NCBI GenBank assembly: GCA_036172665.1
Contig: CM069872.1
Location: 37,558,101 to 37,622,100 of the forward strand
Length of the DNA: 64,000 nucleotides
Source: Prosopocoilus inquinatus
Taxonomy: Eukaryota; Arthropoda; Insecta; Coleoptera; Lucanidae
Direction of reading: 5' to 3'
Below the pieces are notes generated by a model. That model worked only from the letters and a program-made list of their open reading frames with translations, was not told the origin of the DNA and made no database searches. The translations under genes were made by a program, and so were the position numbers. This document shows, in pieces, positions 37,769 to 48,977 of the stretch (positions are counted from its first letter, which is position 1; every line of letters begins with the position of its first letter).

Positions 37769-37947
37769 TATATACGTGGGCTGCTGGAAAATTTTCTGGA
37801 ATCTAGTAGGTCTAGAATTGTTAGCGTTTATCATGTGTCATATTTGAAAAATTTGACGTTTTTCGCCTATAATTCTATTGATAGTTCCTATCTAATTGAA
37901 CTAGTTTTGTTTATACAGCATTTGAGAAAAAGTAATTTTGTGTAAAC

Positions 37948-38835
37948 ATGGAAATCTCGCGTGAAAATTTTCATGCCATGAATTTTTACGATTTCAAATG
38001 TGGTCTAACGCCGAAACAATGCCTCGATCGGCTTCATTTGGCTTTTGGAGATGAAGCACCATCAAAGAGCAGTATTTATAATTGGTTTGCCAAATTCCAG
38101 CGAGGATGTACCTCTCTCAGTGACGAATTTCGTGAAAGTCGTCCATCAACATCTGTTGTTGCCACTAATGTAGATGCGGTGCGTGATATGTTTGAGCGAG
38201 AACGACATGTGACATACCGTGAGATTCAAGCATCCTTACGCATTGACATGAAAGCAATACACCAGATTTTGAATGATCATTTGAACGTACGAAAGCTTTG
38301 CAGTCGTTGGATCCCACACAATTTAACAGAAGCGCAAAAGCAGGGTCGTGTCAAATGGTGCGAAGAAATGTTCAAGAAATTCAATGGAGGTCGTTCAAAT
38401 TTAGTTTATAACATCGTTACTGGTGACGAAACGTGGATCTATTCGTACGAGCCAGAAAGTAAACAACAATCTACCGTTTGGGTATTTCAAAATGAACCAA
38501 AACCAACAAAAGTTGTCCGTTCACGCAGTGCTGCGAAGCAAATGATTGCTTGTCTCTTTGGTTTAACTGGAACCGTGGCTTTAGAGGATCGTAAAACTGT
38601 GAATGCTGATTGGTATAGTACAATTTGTTTCCCGGAAGTCATCGATCAAATAAGAAGAAACAATCGAAATCGACGAATTATTCTCCATCATGAGAACGCC
38701 AGCTCTCACTCAACCCGTCAAACAGTTGATTTTTTGTCCAACAAAAATGTTGAATTAATGACTCATTGTCCATATTCACCTGATTTATCACCTATTGATT
38801 CTGTATCAAAACCGCAAAAAGTAAAAAGGTATTAA
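37948..38835 (+). CDS. Mariner transposase, nearly intact, altered catalytic residue
   Basis: 295 codons without interruption from ATG at 37948. The N-terminal helix-turn-helix occupies residues about 1-110 (LTPKQCLDRLHLAFGDE and IYNWFAKFQRGCTSL). The WIPHNLTEAQK linker is near residue 125. The first catalytic aspartate is in VTGDETWIYSYEPESKQQ. The second site reads LHHENASSH, so the catalytic D is E. The third is D in PYSPDLSPID; the spacing from E is 34 residues, as in D,D34D mariners. Active relatives run about 345 residues; here the frame diverges after SPID (SVSKPQKVKRY) and stops about 50 residues early. So it is open but very likely inactive. A possible left end (TACGTGGGCTGCTGG, 37773) directly follows the palindromic element; no matching right end was secured. 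Confidence 0.85.
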   Translation: MEISRENFHAMNFYDFKCGLTPKQCLDRLHLAFGDEAPSKSSIYNWFAKFQRGCTSLSDEFRESRPSTSVVATNVDAVRDMFERERHVTYREIQASLRIDMKAIHQILNDHLNVRKLCSRWIPHNLTEAQKQGRVKWCEEMFKKFNGGRSNLVYNIVTGDETWIYSYEPESKQQSTVWVFQNEPKPTKVVRSRSAAKQMIACLFGLTGTVALEDRKTVNADWYSTICFPEVIDQIRRNNRNRRIILHHENASSHSTRQTVDFLSNKNVELMTHCPYSPDLSPIDSVSKPQKVKRY

Positions 38836-39539
38836 ATTTTGTTGCTGTAGTAACAACCAATCATGGAACTGTATTTTAAATTTTAAAGGACCTCTAAATT
38901 TTAACAGCCCGTTAATAAGTTACATAATACCTCATGTCTGCCAAATCGGCGCAAGCTTCATGAACCCAGTTTTTATAGCTGTCTTTCATAATTTTCTCCA
39001 CAAACAAGGAAAGTCAGTTTCACAGGATTAGGATTTCATTTTGTTCTGTCTCTTGGATTCTCATTTCTATTATGTTTGAATAAATCTCTTTTTGCTAATT
39101 TTGGTTCATTTTTCTCATTTTTTATTTTGATATTGAATTTTCAACTCGTTTTTGTACAGCGTTGAAGTCAAAATAACACCTGACGCGTTATTTTCTTTTT
39201 GCTTTCGAGAACATGCCACTCTGGTTAACGAAGATAATGGATTGATCACTTCAACTCCTACAGAAGATCTATTGTTTCCTGCAACACCAGATTTTAGATG
39301 ACCTGTAGGTCCTACGGCTTCCTGCTCCTGTATGTATGTTTTGTTTCTCATTATGTTTTTGTTTCAAAGTCGAAGTTAATACAATTTCTGAAGCATTATT
39401 TTCCTTTGTCTTCCGAAACCTCCTAATTCGCTTGATGAAGGTAAAGGACAATCTTGGCAGCATGGATCTGTATCTTCCACATCATTGCATTTTGCATTCA
39501 TTATGGCCAAGTTATCTTACTATACAATTCTGGGATACT
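38836..39539. other. No recognisable gene
   Basis: Spacer between mariner and pogo relics. Short frames on both strands share the phrase NNASG/NNASE with VILTSTL/IVLTSTL, because about 39158-39200 (TTGAAGTCAAAATAACACC) and 39366-39410 are loose direct copies. No function is visible. Confidence 0.35.
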
Positions 39540-40870
39540 GAAAGTTCAATACGTCGCGTCATTCGGAAACTTTTACTGCAGCAAAATCAGCATCAATGAG
39601 CAATTAGCTAGCAGGAGACCATAAACCTGTTATACGAAATCTATTGTTGGCTGTTTCCATAGTTGCAATTTGCCCCAAAAGAGAACTAATTATGTCAACA
39701 CCCAAAACTCTTCCTAGGGTCTCATGTAATTTTAAAGTAATTGCAGAAGCAAAGAATGTATTCAAAGGCTTAAAAGACCCAATGTCAAATGGTTGCATCT
39801 TATGCCTGTAATGAAATGGAAATGAGAGGATGATAACTCCGTGTTCGCGAGATTGTTCTATTGCTTTCATGCTTTGAGCGTAACTACTATGTCTGTCGAA
39901 TACAAGTAAAATTTTCTTTTCCTTGTTATAAGTGATAAAATGTTGCAAATAATGATAAAAGCGCTCTCTGTCCATCCAACTTTTATCTTGACAATTGAAG
40001 ATGGTTCCTGAAGGTGTATCAAATACTAACCTGTCCTTCATTCTCCTTTTTGCATAAATTAGCGTATGTGGAACGCACATTCCTGTGGCACACTGAGAAA
40101 AATGAATATTACAAAGTAACACAAATTGTAATCAAAATGAAGACAGAAACAAATTGTAGCAAAAATGAGTACAATTGTAAAAAAAATTAAACTTTACTAT
40201 GAGAATAACGTCTTGTCCGACAATTGTGCAAATATTTCTTATAAAATATGTTTTTGTCTTCATTTTGACGTTAATGTGCACTCATTGCATACATTCCAGA
40301 TTCTGGTCACGTTTTGAGCTCTTTCACTGAATGCTATGGCCCAATCTGGTGCTTGCCTTATTGTATGATTACTTTTATGGGTTTCGAATGATTTTATGTG
40401 AACTTTCGTCAGCGTTAAGAATGTGGTCCGGAGTGACATCATTGTCTTGGAGTGCCTTTTGGTAGCAGTCAAAAAAGGTTAGACTAGTATTCTATTAAAT
40501 TCTGCAGCTCTAGTTGCTTTAAACTTATTTCGGGATGACATCTCATGAATTTGACAAATCATTCTTTTCCAGCTGATTTCTTTTCGTTGTATGAGTTCTC
40601 CGGCCACTCATAGTGAAGACAAATGTTAAACAGAAGGAGGGGATAAAAACTCATCGTAGTATCGTCTTCACTGGTATGATTGATTTTTATTTTCAGCATT
40701 GAATCTAGTCTTCAAATTATTTTTTTCTCGTCTATTTCGTAAGTCAGTTTCATGAGTCTTTCTGGTTTTAAGCCACACAACATTCTTTCCAAATGAAGTA
40801 GGACCTCTTCGACTTCCAGTGGCAAATCTGGTCGTCTTCCAAAATACTCATTTTGTCATCACTTATACTA
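39540..40870 (-). pseudogene. Pogo/Tigger-like transposase, broken
   Basis: On the minus strand a DDE transposase of the pogo group can be pieced from three frames. LGRRPDLPLEVEEVLLHLER (about 40850-40790) matches the CENP-B/pogo DNA-binding helix region. FFDCYQKALQDNDVTPDHIL (near 40460-40400) leads into NADES with the first catalytic aspartate. The frame 40122-39604 has VLLCNIHFS-type start, KSWMDRERFYHYLQHF, ILLVFDRHSSY (second aspartate) and KMQPFDIGSFKPLN (third), with 36 residues between them. The C-terminal ANNRFRITGLW, a stop, then DADFAAVKVSE matches the pogo tail. Dead because of stops and shifts; terminal repeats not found. Confidence 0.82.
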
Positions 40871-41101
40871 GCCTGCATTTTATGAAGTCGCAGTTTCTTG
40901 TTTAAATTGCATTATAAAGTGCGACTTCAAAAAATGTCGGCAGGTGTACAGTTGACACTGCCCTCGTCATATTCTCAGGTTACCACATTCCGTATTTCCC
41001 TTTACTTCTTCGCTCCACTCGAATGGTAAAGTTCTTGCTCGTGATAATTGCCGAAGACATGTGAAAAAAAAAGAAAAATCCAACAGAACGAGCCAAAAAA
41101 T

Positions 41102-41216
41102 ATGGTTTTTATGTACCTTTTCTTGACATTTGGCCAAACAGATTATTAATTTTGCACTTTTGAAAAAGCAAAGAGCCTTTTTGGCGAAACGTCAAGATAA
41201 GGTAAATAAAAATTAT
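41102..41216. repeat. Inverted pair containing GAAACGTC motif
   Basis: 41102-41138 and 41180-41216 are inverted copies (about 30 of 37 match). The right arm reads TTTGGCGAAACGTCAAGATA; the left, inverted, TTTGGCCAAATGTCAAGAAA. GCC-TTTTT-GGC just before GAAAC looks like a hammerhead stem II, but no CUGANGA precedes it. Compare 45139-45214 and 54477-54519. Confidence 0.6.
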
Positions 41217-41524
41217 ATTTTTAGCTCTTTCTCCCTTCTTCATATCCTTTCTGTAAAATCTTAAACTTTTCTTACATCAGAGGTGCACGTTGCAATAAAG
41301 TTGGTTATGAAATTTTAAGTATCGACAGAAAAAGACCGAGATTGGTTCTTTGGTAAGGTAGTCCAAATGAAACTTTGCACTATACGCCACCTATTTTACG
41401 TTTTGAAATATTCAAGCAGTCTAAATTGCACACTGATCCGAATTACACGAAGTTCCCCTATCGTAAATAATATGTGGTAATTGACAGCGAAATTGATTTT
41501 CCTTTAAAGAACCCATCTAATTAA

Positions 41525-41644
41525 GGCCCGATTTTCCATCTCAGTTTAACTTTAGTCTTCAGTTTATTTCCATATATGAGGTACCTCGTACGTCCGTAAA
41601 ATAAACCGAAGATTGAAGCTAAACTAAGATGGAAAAACCGGCTC
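41525..41644. mobile_element. 120-bp MITE
   Basis: The left arm GGCCCGATTTTCCATCTCAG and inverted right arm GAGCCGGTTTTTCCATCTTA pair over about 48 bp, leaving a short loop. The flanks TAA (41522-41524) and TGA (41645-41647) would be a TWA target duplication with one change. The GGCCCGATTT end resembles the end of the MITE at 22220. Confidence 0.75.
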
Positions 41645-42568
41645 TGAGAAAGCATATTCAAGTACTCATTTTAATAAGCAGACAAGGAATTCAGCTTCTT
41701 TGAAAGTTAAGATATCAAATAAGGATCAAGATTTAATAAGACAGATTAGGCAATTAATTAGAAATGCCGGAATTTCATTATGTTCAAAGGAATTTTTATT
41801 TTTTAATTTATTAGTTAAGAAAGAAAATAATTATTTCTCCGCGAAAGGGTTCAAAAATACGTGCAGATGGTTTATTTACTTTAATATTTTCTGAAAGAGC
41901 TTTTGTAATTTATTTATTTTCATGCAAGTAAGTTCTCGAGGATTTATAATTTTTTTTTTTCGTGGAAATACCGTCTACTATAATGTTTTCTGTTTTTCTT
42001 TTAGCTTTTGAATAATTTATTGATGGCAAGAGCATATAAACAGCTAATGGGCCTATTTAAATCTCATTTTGGTTCAGTTTGTAATACCAGCGTACTACAA
42101 AGTGATTACGAAGGCGTGGGTGGAAAATTGGGGATGATGAGAAAGGGTAAGAAAATAATGTCGTGCACAGGCATGAAAGTATCGGCTTACTTCTTGTATT
42201 TCATTTTTCGACGCCTACTAAAAAAACTGTTTTAGAGACGCGTTTTATTTCTGAGAGCGCGAGCGGTGCTGTACTTTAATACGCCCCGAAAATTATCAAG
42301 AGTTACCTCTTTATTTAAACATAAAGTCGCAAATTGGCGGTTTCGGGACGACTTGAATTGTAATTACGTATTTATCCGCTTTCGCAGTCCCCAACATTAT
42401 CATCGCCTCTGTATCATTTACGTGTGCCCGCAAATTACCAGTTCTCGTTTTGCTGGGTTTATTTCAGCGGAACGGTCAGTTTCGGGTCGTGTCTTGAGTT
42501 TGTGTGTGCATCGGGAAAGGAAGTGAAATATGCTGAGACGTATCGCATTCTGGTTTTCCAAATTCGAT

Positions 42569-42593
42569 TTCCATTCCCATTCCCATTCCCATT
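42569..42593. repeat. (TCCCAT)4 microsatellite
   Basis: Four units of TCCCAT/CCATTC, the first slightly degenerate. Confidence 0.9.
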
Positions 42594-44275
42594 TCGGTGG
42601 ACGACGTACGCGCGGTAAAGTGGCCACGTCACATTGCCCGGAAGGTTTAACAGATAACCGCCATTTTTCGTCGAGGGACTGTCGGCGCGCATAATTCACC
42701 CCCGAAGAAAATCTGCCGAACGGAAGAAATAGTACAAAGTTTTTGAATATTGGGCATTTTCCAGCGCATCTGCACACATAAATATATCTATATCGCCGGC
42801 GTTGATTTTTTGTGTGGCGCCGGCGTCTGAAGCGTTCTCCCGTTTCCGCACGATTTATAAACGGAAGACTATTTGGCAAGATATATACGAAGTTGTAACA
42901 AAGACGCTAACACTAAATTGTACGACAAACAGTTTATGTACTGTTTGAAATACTGCCTGCGAGAGAGAAAATAAATGAAATAATGCATCGTAGCAGAAAT
43001 GAAAGGTCATTCTTCACTCAGCTCTGCACTGATTTCTTTTTTTATATTTATTTTTCCTAATTGCAATTACAATACAGACTTCTACCATAAGCCAAGACAT
43101 GAGACACCTCGTTAATCTAAATGAAATTGAAACCTCCACGTACATGCGCCCGAGGGCACTACATGATTGACTGCCTTGTCCTTTAACTGAGATTAAACAC
43201 GGCCGACTGAAAGCGGCTTTCAGATTAAACCAAAGAAAGCGAGGGAAAAATAAGCGGCGGAAAAGCGACCGAAATGTTTTTACATTATTTATACCGACCC
43301 AACGGCGTACGGCTGAAATAATAACAAATCACTGAGTTATATAAATATTAAATTTCCCGCGGAATGTTAAATCCGGTTTTGATTACAGTTTCCGGTGTGA
43401 ATTCCGATGTTTTGTGCACGGACTAAAACGGCGGAACTGATGACATTGCCACTTTAAAAATTTCTGCCGATAGCCATTCCACAAACCAAACATTAATGAA
43501 TTATTAATTTTTGCATTCGTTTGTAAATATCAGGAAATACCTTTTTGTTTTCCTCTTTTCAACTTCATTTTCATAACAAAACAAGCTAATGTTGATAATT
43601 TTACGAGGAAATTCGAAACAAAAATTAAAGGGAAATAGAAAAAATATAAAATAAACCTGGATCAAATAAGTAAATACATCGTTAGATATAAAACGAATTC
43701 TCATAATCTATTAAAAGTAAAAACTAATGTTGAAATTTTTACAGTATTACCAAGTTACTTTGAAAATCTGAAGCCAGACGACAATTAAATTAAAATTAAG
43801 TCCAATTCTATCCAACCCAAGCAAAAAAAATTATAGTTCAATTAAAATTCAGCTCAACCCAACCGAACTAAATTCGGTCTAACTATGAACGTCATGAATA
43901 AAAAAAAATTAAAGGAAAAATATCAGAGCTTAAAATAATTAAAGCTCTAGTAAACTTACCTAGTTTCTTTCATCATAAAGAAAAATATTAAATGAAAAAT
44001 TATTAGAACTTTAAAAAACATAAGCTCAATTAACATTAAATACAACCTAATTATCTCAAAGTCTACCATATCCAACTAGACTCACAACGCTTTCGATTGG
44101 GAGTGTTCAAAATATCTTCATCTCGTTTTGAGGCCATGTAATAAAATGAGACGAAGGTATTCTGAGTTTTCAGTTTTCAGTGCACACGGTGCGCCTCAAT
44201 CAAACGCGCTATTAATCTAATTCTGCCCAACCCAACCAATTAAAAATTTTCAAAAAAAAATCCGAACGAAAAACT

Positions 44276-44937
44276 CAGGATTCAGAAACGTTCAGTCATG
44301 AATCATTCGCAAGTGAGTATTGAAAATGTGCTAGAAAGAAAATGCTCGTGTTCATGAGAATGAACGTTATCATTTCGTGTGCGCACATGAACGAATACAT
44401 AAAACTCATTCCGTAAGAGCTCATGACTCACGAGAGAGCGGACGGCAACCGCACACGAGTGATTGACGAATTGCTCACGGGATAGTTTTGTACGGACGAA
44501 GTGTTTACGTGCAGTGTGCGGACAAGCAAGTTAAAAATCCTCGAAAATTTCAGTTTGTTACCGAATTTAAACCAATAAACAATACACGATTATCACTAAT
44601 CATTAATTTTATTAGTAAAATAAGCCTTTTTATAATATGAATAGGCCTGTCCCGCAAAGTAAATAATAACCGCTTACTTATTTTTCTGATAGAGAAATAT
44701 TCGGAAAGAAATATTTGCAAATTTTATTAAGATTGATACGTAAATTTAAAAAGGAACTAAAAGCTTTTGGTCATCTGTATGGGAATGAGCGCACGCGAGC
44801 GTCCACGACCTGCTCATGAATCTGAATAAAAGCGAAAGAACGTATTGCTCATCTTCGCCTTTAACAGCGTCCGTGAGTGAACTGTGAATAGATTTATTGG
44901 TTCATGTGCGCACATGAGTGAGCATTTCCGAAACCTG
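44276..44937. mobile_element. Non-autonomous hAT element with perfect 8-bp target duplication
   Basis: The left end CAGGATTCAGAAACGTTCA and inverted right end CAGGTTTCGGAAATGCTCA match at most positions. GAAAAACT precedes (44268-44275) and follows (44938-44945) exactly. The 662-bp body has no coding but carries repeated ATGAGC/GCTCAT-like words and TGTGCGCACATGA near both ends (about 44378 and 44904), which may be subterminal transposase-binding sites. Confidence 0.9.
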
Positions 44938-45138
44938 GAAAAACTCAAGCAAATATTAAATTAAAATTGGAGTTAAGTCCAAAAGCAGCAAAGCCAACCT
45001 AAGTCATCTCATAAAAGCAAGAAAAGAAAATATTTTCTTAATGAAAATTCAAATTCAGTCCAACCTAACTCTACGCAACTCAAGAAACAATAAATAAATA
45101 ATATTATAAGCAAAATCTTAAACCGGACAGAATTATAA

Positions 45139-45214
45139 ATGGAAAGGCACTAAACGTTTCACTATCGATTGATACCTTCGTCAATCGATAGTGAAACGTT
45201 GAGTGCCTTTCCAT
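45139..45214. repeat. Hairpin with GAAACGTTGAGTGCC arms
   Basis: The arms 45139-45172 and 45181-45214 are 34 bp each with one mismatch, around an 8-base loop. Each arm contains ATCGATAGTGAAACGTT, a sequence also found (near-identical) at 54498-54513. On the minus strand, TTGACGA and GGTATC before GATAGTGAAACG resemble a degenerate hammerhead core and stem II. Confidence 0.85.
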
Positions 45215-45509
45215 ATATTATTCTCTCTTTAAGATTAAAAACTTAAAGTTATAAACAGATAAAATAGCGACATCTTACTATCGCTTTTTGACCCGACATT
45301 GCAGTAGGGTAGACAAATTGAAGCGGGATTTGTTCCTAATAAGTCCCCCATGCAAGGCGGCCATGCTTGCTGTCAAAGTATAATGAAAGATTTTAGAAAA
45401 ATTTTTAGTTAGATCGAGCTGAGTTCGGTTGGATTAATTTTACTATAATTATAACTATAACTTTAAGAAATTTTTTTTGTGCAAATCGCTCTTGATTGCA
45501 GCGAGAACC

Positions 45510-45574
45510 TCGAGCAGCCTCTGGACAGCTGTTTCAGCCCTGCTTGGGGCTCCTTCAGCAGAGACGTAGCTCGA
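45510..45574 (-). ncRNA. Hammerhead ribozyme motif, A9G core (copy 2, left arm)
   Basis: Exact mirror of the motif at 45663-45727: stem I CUCUG/CAGAG with outer UCGAG/CUCGA, stem II AGCCC/GGGCU, GAAA, stem III ACAGCUGU and GUC. The core is CUGAAGG, with A9 changed to G. Confidence 0.65.
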
Positions 45575-45662
45575 CATTCCCGCTGCAAACAAAAACGACT
45601 TGCCCAATTTATTCGCATTTGCGATGTAATTGGGCAAGTCGTTTTTGTTTGCAGCGGGAATG

Positions 45663-45727
45663 TCGAGCTACGTCTCTGCTGAAGGAGCCCCAAGCAGGGC
45701 TGAAACAGCTGTCCAGAGGCTGCTCGA
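45663..45727 (+). ncRNA. Hammerhead ribozyme motif, A9G core (copy 2, right arm)
   Basis: Outer stem I UCGAG (45663-45667)/CUCGA (45723-45727), internal loop, inner stem I CUCUG (45674-45678)/CAGAG (45714-45718). Core CUGAAGG (45679-45685): A9 of CUGANGA is G, which should cripple cleavage. Stem II AGCCC/GGGCU with loop CAAGCA, GAAA at 45702-45705, stem III ACAGCUGU (45705-45712), H17 = C45713, giving the favoured GUC triplet. Confidence 0.7.
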
Positions 45728-46090
45728 GGTTCTCGCTGCAATCAAGAGCGATTTGCACAAAAAAAATTTCTTAAAGTTATAGTTATAATTATAGTAAAAT
45801 TAATCCAACCGAACTCAGCTCGATCTAACTATGATTGACATAAATAAAAAATTTAAAGAAAAAAATGTCAGAGTTTAAAATAATCAAAGATCAATTAAAA
45901 TTGTATCCAACCCATCTAAAGGTCTACCAAAGCCAACTAAACTCAATTTAACTTTGTCTGACAGTCTAACCAAGGTATTTAAAAATTTAAAAACAATTCT
46001 TAACCAAAACTTTTAAACTTCAAACAAAAATTAAAACTTAATTGATCTTAAGTCTAACACAAACAAAGCCATCCTAGCTGATTCCAGAAG

Positions 46091-48765
46091 ATGACGAAAA
46101 GAAATTTATTTTTTTAATCTTCACGTTGCAAGTCCTCTCCACTTGCTTCCCGACAAGCAGCCCTCATGGTTAGAAAGTCTTTTTCGTCGAATGCTGTTTT
46201 TATTTCTCTCTCTCAGGCATACTTTTTTTTGTAGGGACCATCAAGAGAGAGTGAGATTTGTTATTTAAAAAAGAAAATTTTTTTGTAAGATAGTGCCCTG
46301 AATATATAAAGAAAATAAATGTTCCTAAAGATGAAAAGAACTGTATTGATGTGATGCAATTTGTTATTTTGCAAAGCATTCAGACGCAAAAACCTGCATT
46401 TTTGCGATGGTTCATCGGCAACAAATTATGCATCGTTACAGGTATAATTCTCTACTGTTGCGCGTATACGTATATTATATCGGTCTTTCATATAAATTAT
46501 AAAACGAGAACATAACAGAAACTAAGCAGAGAGAGATGTAGCAGGCAGGCCTTGGTACGCTCTAGTCTGGAGACTTGTCGCTTTTCTACTCATAACATAT
46601 AACTATCCTATTCGCACTTAATAAATTTCCGTCTTACATTTCCATGTTCTTCTGCACTGGGCTCTGTCATTGAATTCTGTGATCTCAATTTGATTCAACA
46701 GCCGATACACATATATTTAAGAATTTAATTGTACCTAGTTACTTTTTGAATCAATGATTGACGATAACTCTTTCTCAGTGCGTATCCAAATGTTCGTATT
46801 ATGTTAAAGGATTAATACCCGGTTTCTGAAACGAAGATAAACTCACTATAAATTCTAAAAGCCGTTTCTCAGAACTTTATCTGTAGATAAAATGTATTAT
46901 TATTCATTTGCATTCTGTACGTGCACACAAATGTAACAAATACTTTAATGCGAGATGTTATCTCATGCTGACGCTCCTTCTAAAACTGACTACTTATAAA
47001 ACAACAAATCACTTTTGTTCCTCATCATGTAATAAATATATTATTATTTGAATTTACAAATATATATATATAAAAAAATACGGAAATTTATTTATTTTTT
47101 CAGGGATAAAAAAATCAAAATTTTGTTTTAAAAGGACAAAATACTACGGGCGGTATTCACAATCGTGACTTAAGCAAATGCTTAAAAATTAAAGCTCAAT
47201 TAAAATTAAGTATCAACATCAACCCAACCGAACTCAGTTCAATTTCGCCCAAACTAAGTAAAAAATTGAAACAAGAAATTAAAAACAACGTACAAATTAC
47301 AGCTCATAACGCAAACTCGTATAAAATATACGCTTTTCTCTTGCAGCTATAATTTTTATACCTTCTTACTTCATCATAAAACGAATTTTGGTCGATTAAA
47401 TCTATCCTAATTTCTTTCTTTTTTTTCTTGTTTTATTTCTACAATTCTATAAATCGCCTCCGAGATCTAGCTCTTTTGGGTGTACTTTCCGGTTTTCCTA
47501 TTTTTGCAAGAGCTTCAGGGAAGGACGTCTTGAGTGAGAAAGCAAACCTAACAAGTCTAATAAAATTATACTTATACGCTTCCGACTTGATAATGCCGCG
47601 GTAGTTTACAAAATTATGGATCTTTTTTGAAAACTGTATAAATTTAAAAGAAACTTAACTAAGTCTTTCAGAATGAACATTTGTGTTTAATTTGTAAAAA
47701 AAACATGAATAAACCATGAGTTTAACTTAAAAGAATATTGTGTTTATTGTACTGGATGCCAGTTCTGAAGAAATTAAGACACTCAACGAAAATGCTGTAA
47801 CGAACTTCTTCCAACTAACTATTAGATTACTTTATCATTCTAATATTGGTGTCAAATAACAACCTGAGAATAGTAAAGGAGGCAGTGGTTTAGTAAATTT
47901 ATTTAGTAAATAAAAAACTTCTGTTCGTAGAATGACTTGTTAAGTAGATACGTAAGACACGTAAGAGACGGTTAAGCGCACTTCAACTCGAGATTTGAGG
48001 TTTAATATGTGAATGCAGGAAATACGTAGCTTCAACAAAAAAGTCATTGCGGTAAGAGAAATTTTTATTTAAATAGAAACCTCTCTAAAAACTGTCCCTC
48101 ACGTTCCGCAGCAAGCTTTTCTTAGCTGTATTTGCAGTAGTTGGCTAGCTTCTATTACGTAGTAATTTTGGTTACTTTCATCAACCACGAGTGGTATAGA
48201 TTTGCTGATGTAAGGACTTCAAATTATATACAGTGATACTGGCATTCTTTGAGCCTTGAGTGACTTCTGATTTGTTGTAAGCAGATTTCACTTAGTGCTT
48301 CCACTTCAAATAGAAAGGTAATTAGTGACGTTATTATAACGACCCATGTTTGTATTCGATTTCTTTGTTTCAACAGAGGAATCCGCTTTTATTCTTTTCT
48401 CTCTTCTCTTCCCTTTTAACCTTAACGTTTACCTGTTTTCTGCGGTGAATCTATTCCTATCGAGGACGTATACGAATTAAGTACGCTCAGCGACAGCGTG
48501 CCCTTTCCGAAGGTCACCGACACCCGACGGCTGACAATAGTCGACGAAATCGAATTTTGACGTACCAACGAGTGTTGGCGCTAGTACGTGACGGTTGATT
48601 ACATTTGACAGCCGATTGACAACAATCCATTCGAACTCTAACAACGAATCGGAATGTACTAATTTGTTCATGTTATTTAAATAACGTATGTTAGAATATT
48701 ACGCAGATATACCGGCACATGTGTATGCATTAAGCTAACGTTTTTTTTTGTGTTTAAGAAAAGCA
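46091..48765. other. No recognisable gene
   Basis: Mostly AT-rich. Includes one more copy of the CCAACC phrase near 47190-47260. The CpG-bearing stretch 48477-48671 is open on the minus strand for 64 codons without family match. Confidence 0.3.
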
Positions 48766-48977
48766 TAGTCGGAAGCAAAAAAGTAGACAAACTACAGTTT
48801 TCTATAGTCATTCTTTTTGAAAATGATAGTGATTAAGACGACTTCACAGATAACATTTAAAAAATTTAAAAGCTTTCAGTTAGGTAAAATCTGTGAATTC
48901 GCCTTTAATCTATTGCATGTTGAAAAAGAATAATTACGGGAAACTGTAGTTTGTCTACTTTTTTTTGCATTCAACTG
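48766..48977. mobile_element. 212-bp MITE, Tc1/mariner-like ends
   Basis: The left arm TAGTCGGAAGCAAAAAAGTA and inverted right arm CAGTTGAATGCAAAAAAAAG share GTAGACAAACTACAGTTT further in, over about 37 bp. TA follows the right end (48978-48979); the left flank is CA, possibly a mutated TA. CAGTYG-GCAAAA ends and TA targets are usual for Tc1-like MITEs. Confidence 0.72.

Larger units (their letters stand above)
41217..44267. other. Non-coding; CpG-rich blocks and old repeat DNA
   Basis: Blocks 42240-42900 and 43130-43480 are CpG-rich without a protein-like frame. From about 43780 the CCAACC-rich degenerate repeat begins. A 120-bp MITE (41525-41644) and a TCCCAT microsatellite (42569-42593) are listed separately. 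Confidence 0.3.
45255..45831. mobile_element. Hammerhead-bearing foldback repeat, copy 2, rearranged as a perfect palindrome
   Basis: Module A (GATAAAATAGCGACATCTTA onward, 45260-45330) and module B (45330-45395) are followed by a palindrome with arms 45406-45609 and 45628-45831. I find no mismatch in the 204-bp arms. Each arm contains module C plus about 50 bp of the surrounding old repeat (AATCCAACCGAACTCAGCTC), so the inverted duplication reaches beyond the mobile sequence into its flank. Two open frames of 92 codons mirror each other and encode nearly the same peptide; they are artefacts of symmetry. Confidence 0.8.
43780..47290. repeat. Old CCAACC-rich degenerate repeat DNA, interrupted
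   Basis: Diverged copies of a phrase such as TTAAAATTAAGTCCAAC, then CAACCCAACCGAACTCAG, CTAACTATGA and ATCAGAGCTTAAAATAATTA recur at about 43790, 43840, 44020, 44210, 44960, 45045, 45795, 45890, 46030 and 47190. Spacing is irregular, so I cannot say whether it was a tandem satellite or an ancient element with internal repeats. Younger insertions lie in it: the hAT element 44276-44937, the hairpin 45139-45214 and the hammerhead palindrome. Between about 46090 and 47180 no copies are evident. Confidence 0.5.

Noticed and set aside
45463..45774. Two 92-codon frames on opposite strands encoding nearly the same peptide; similar frames at 22554-22883 and 57084-57278.
   Set aside because: They are readings through the hammerhead repeat; identity comes from the palindrome, and other copies are disrupted.
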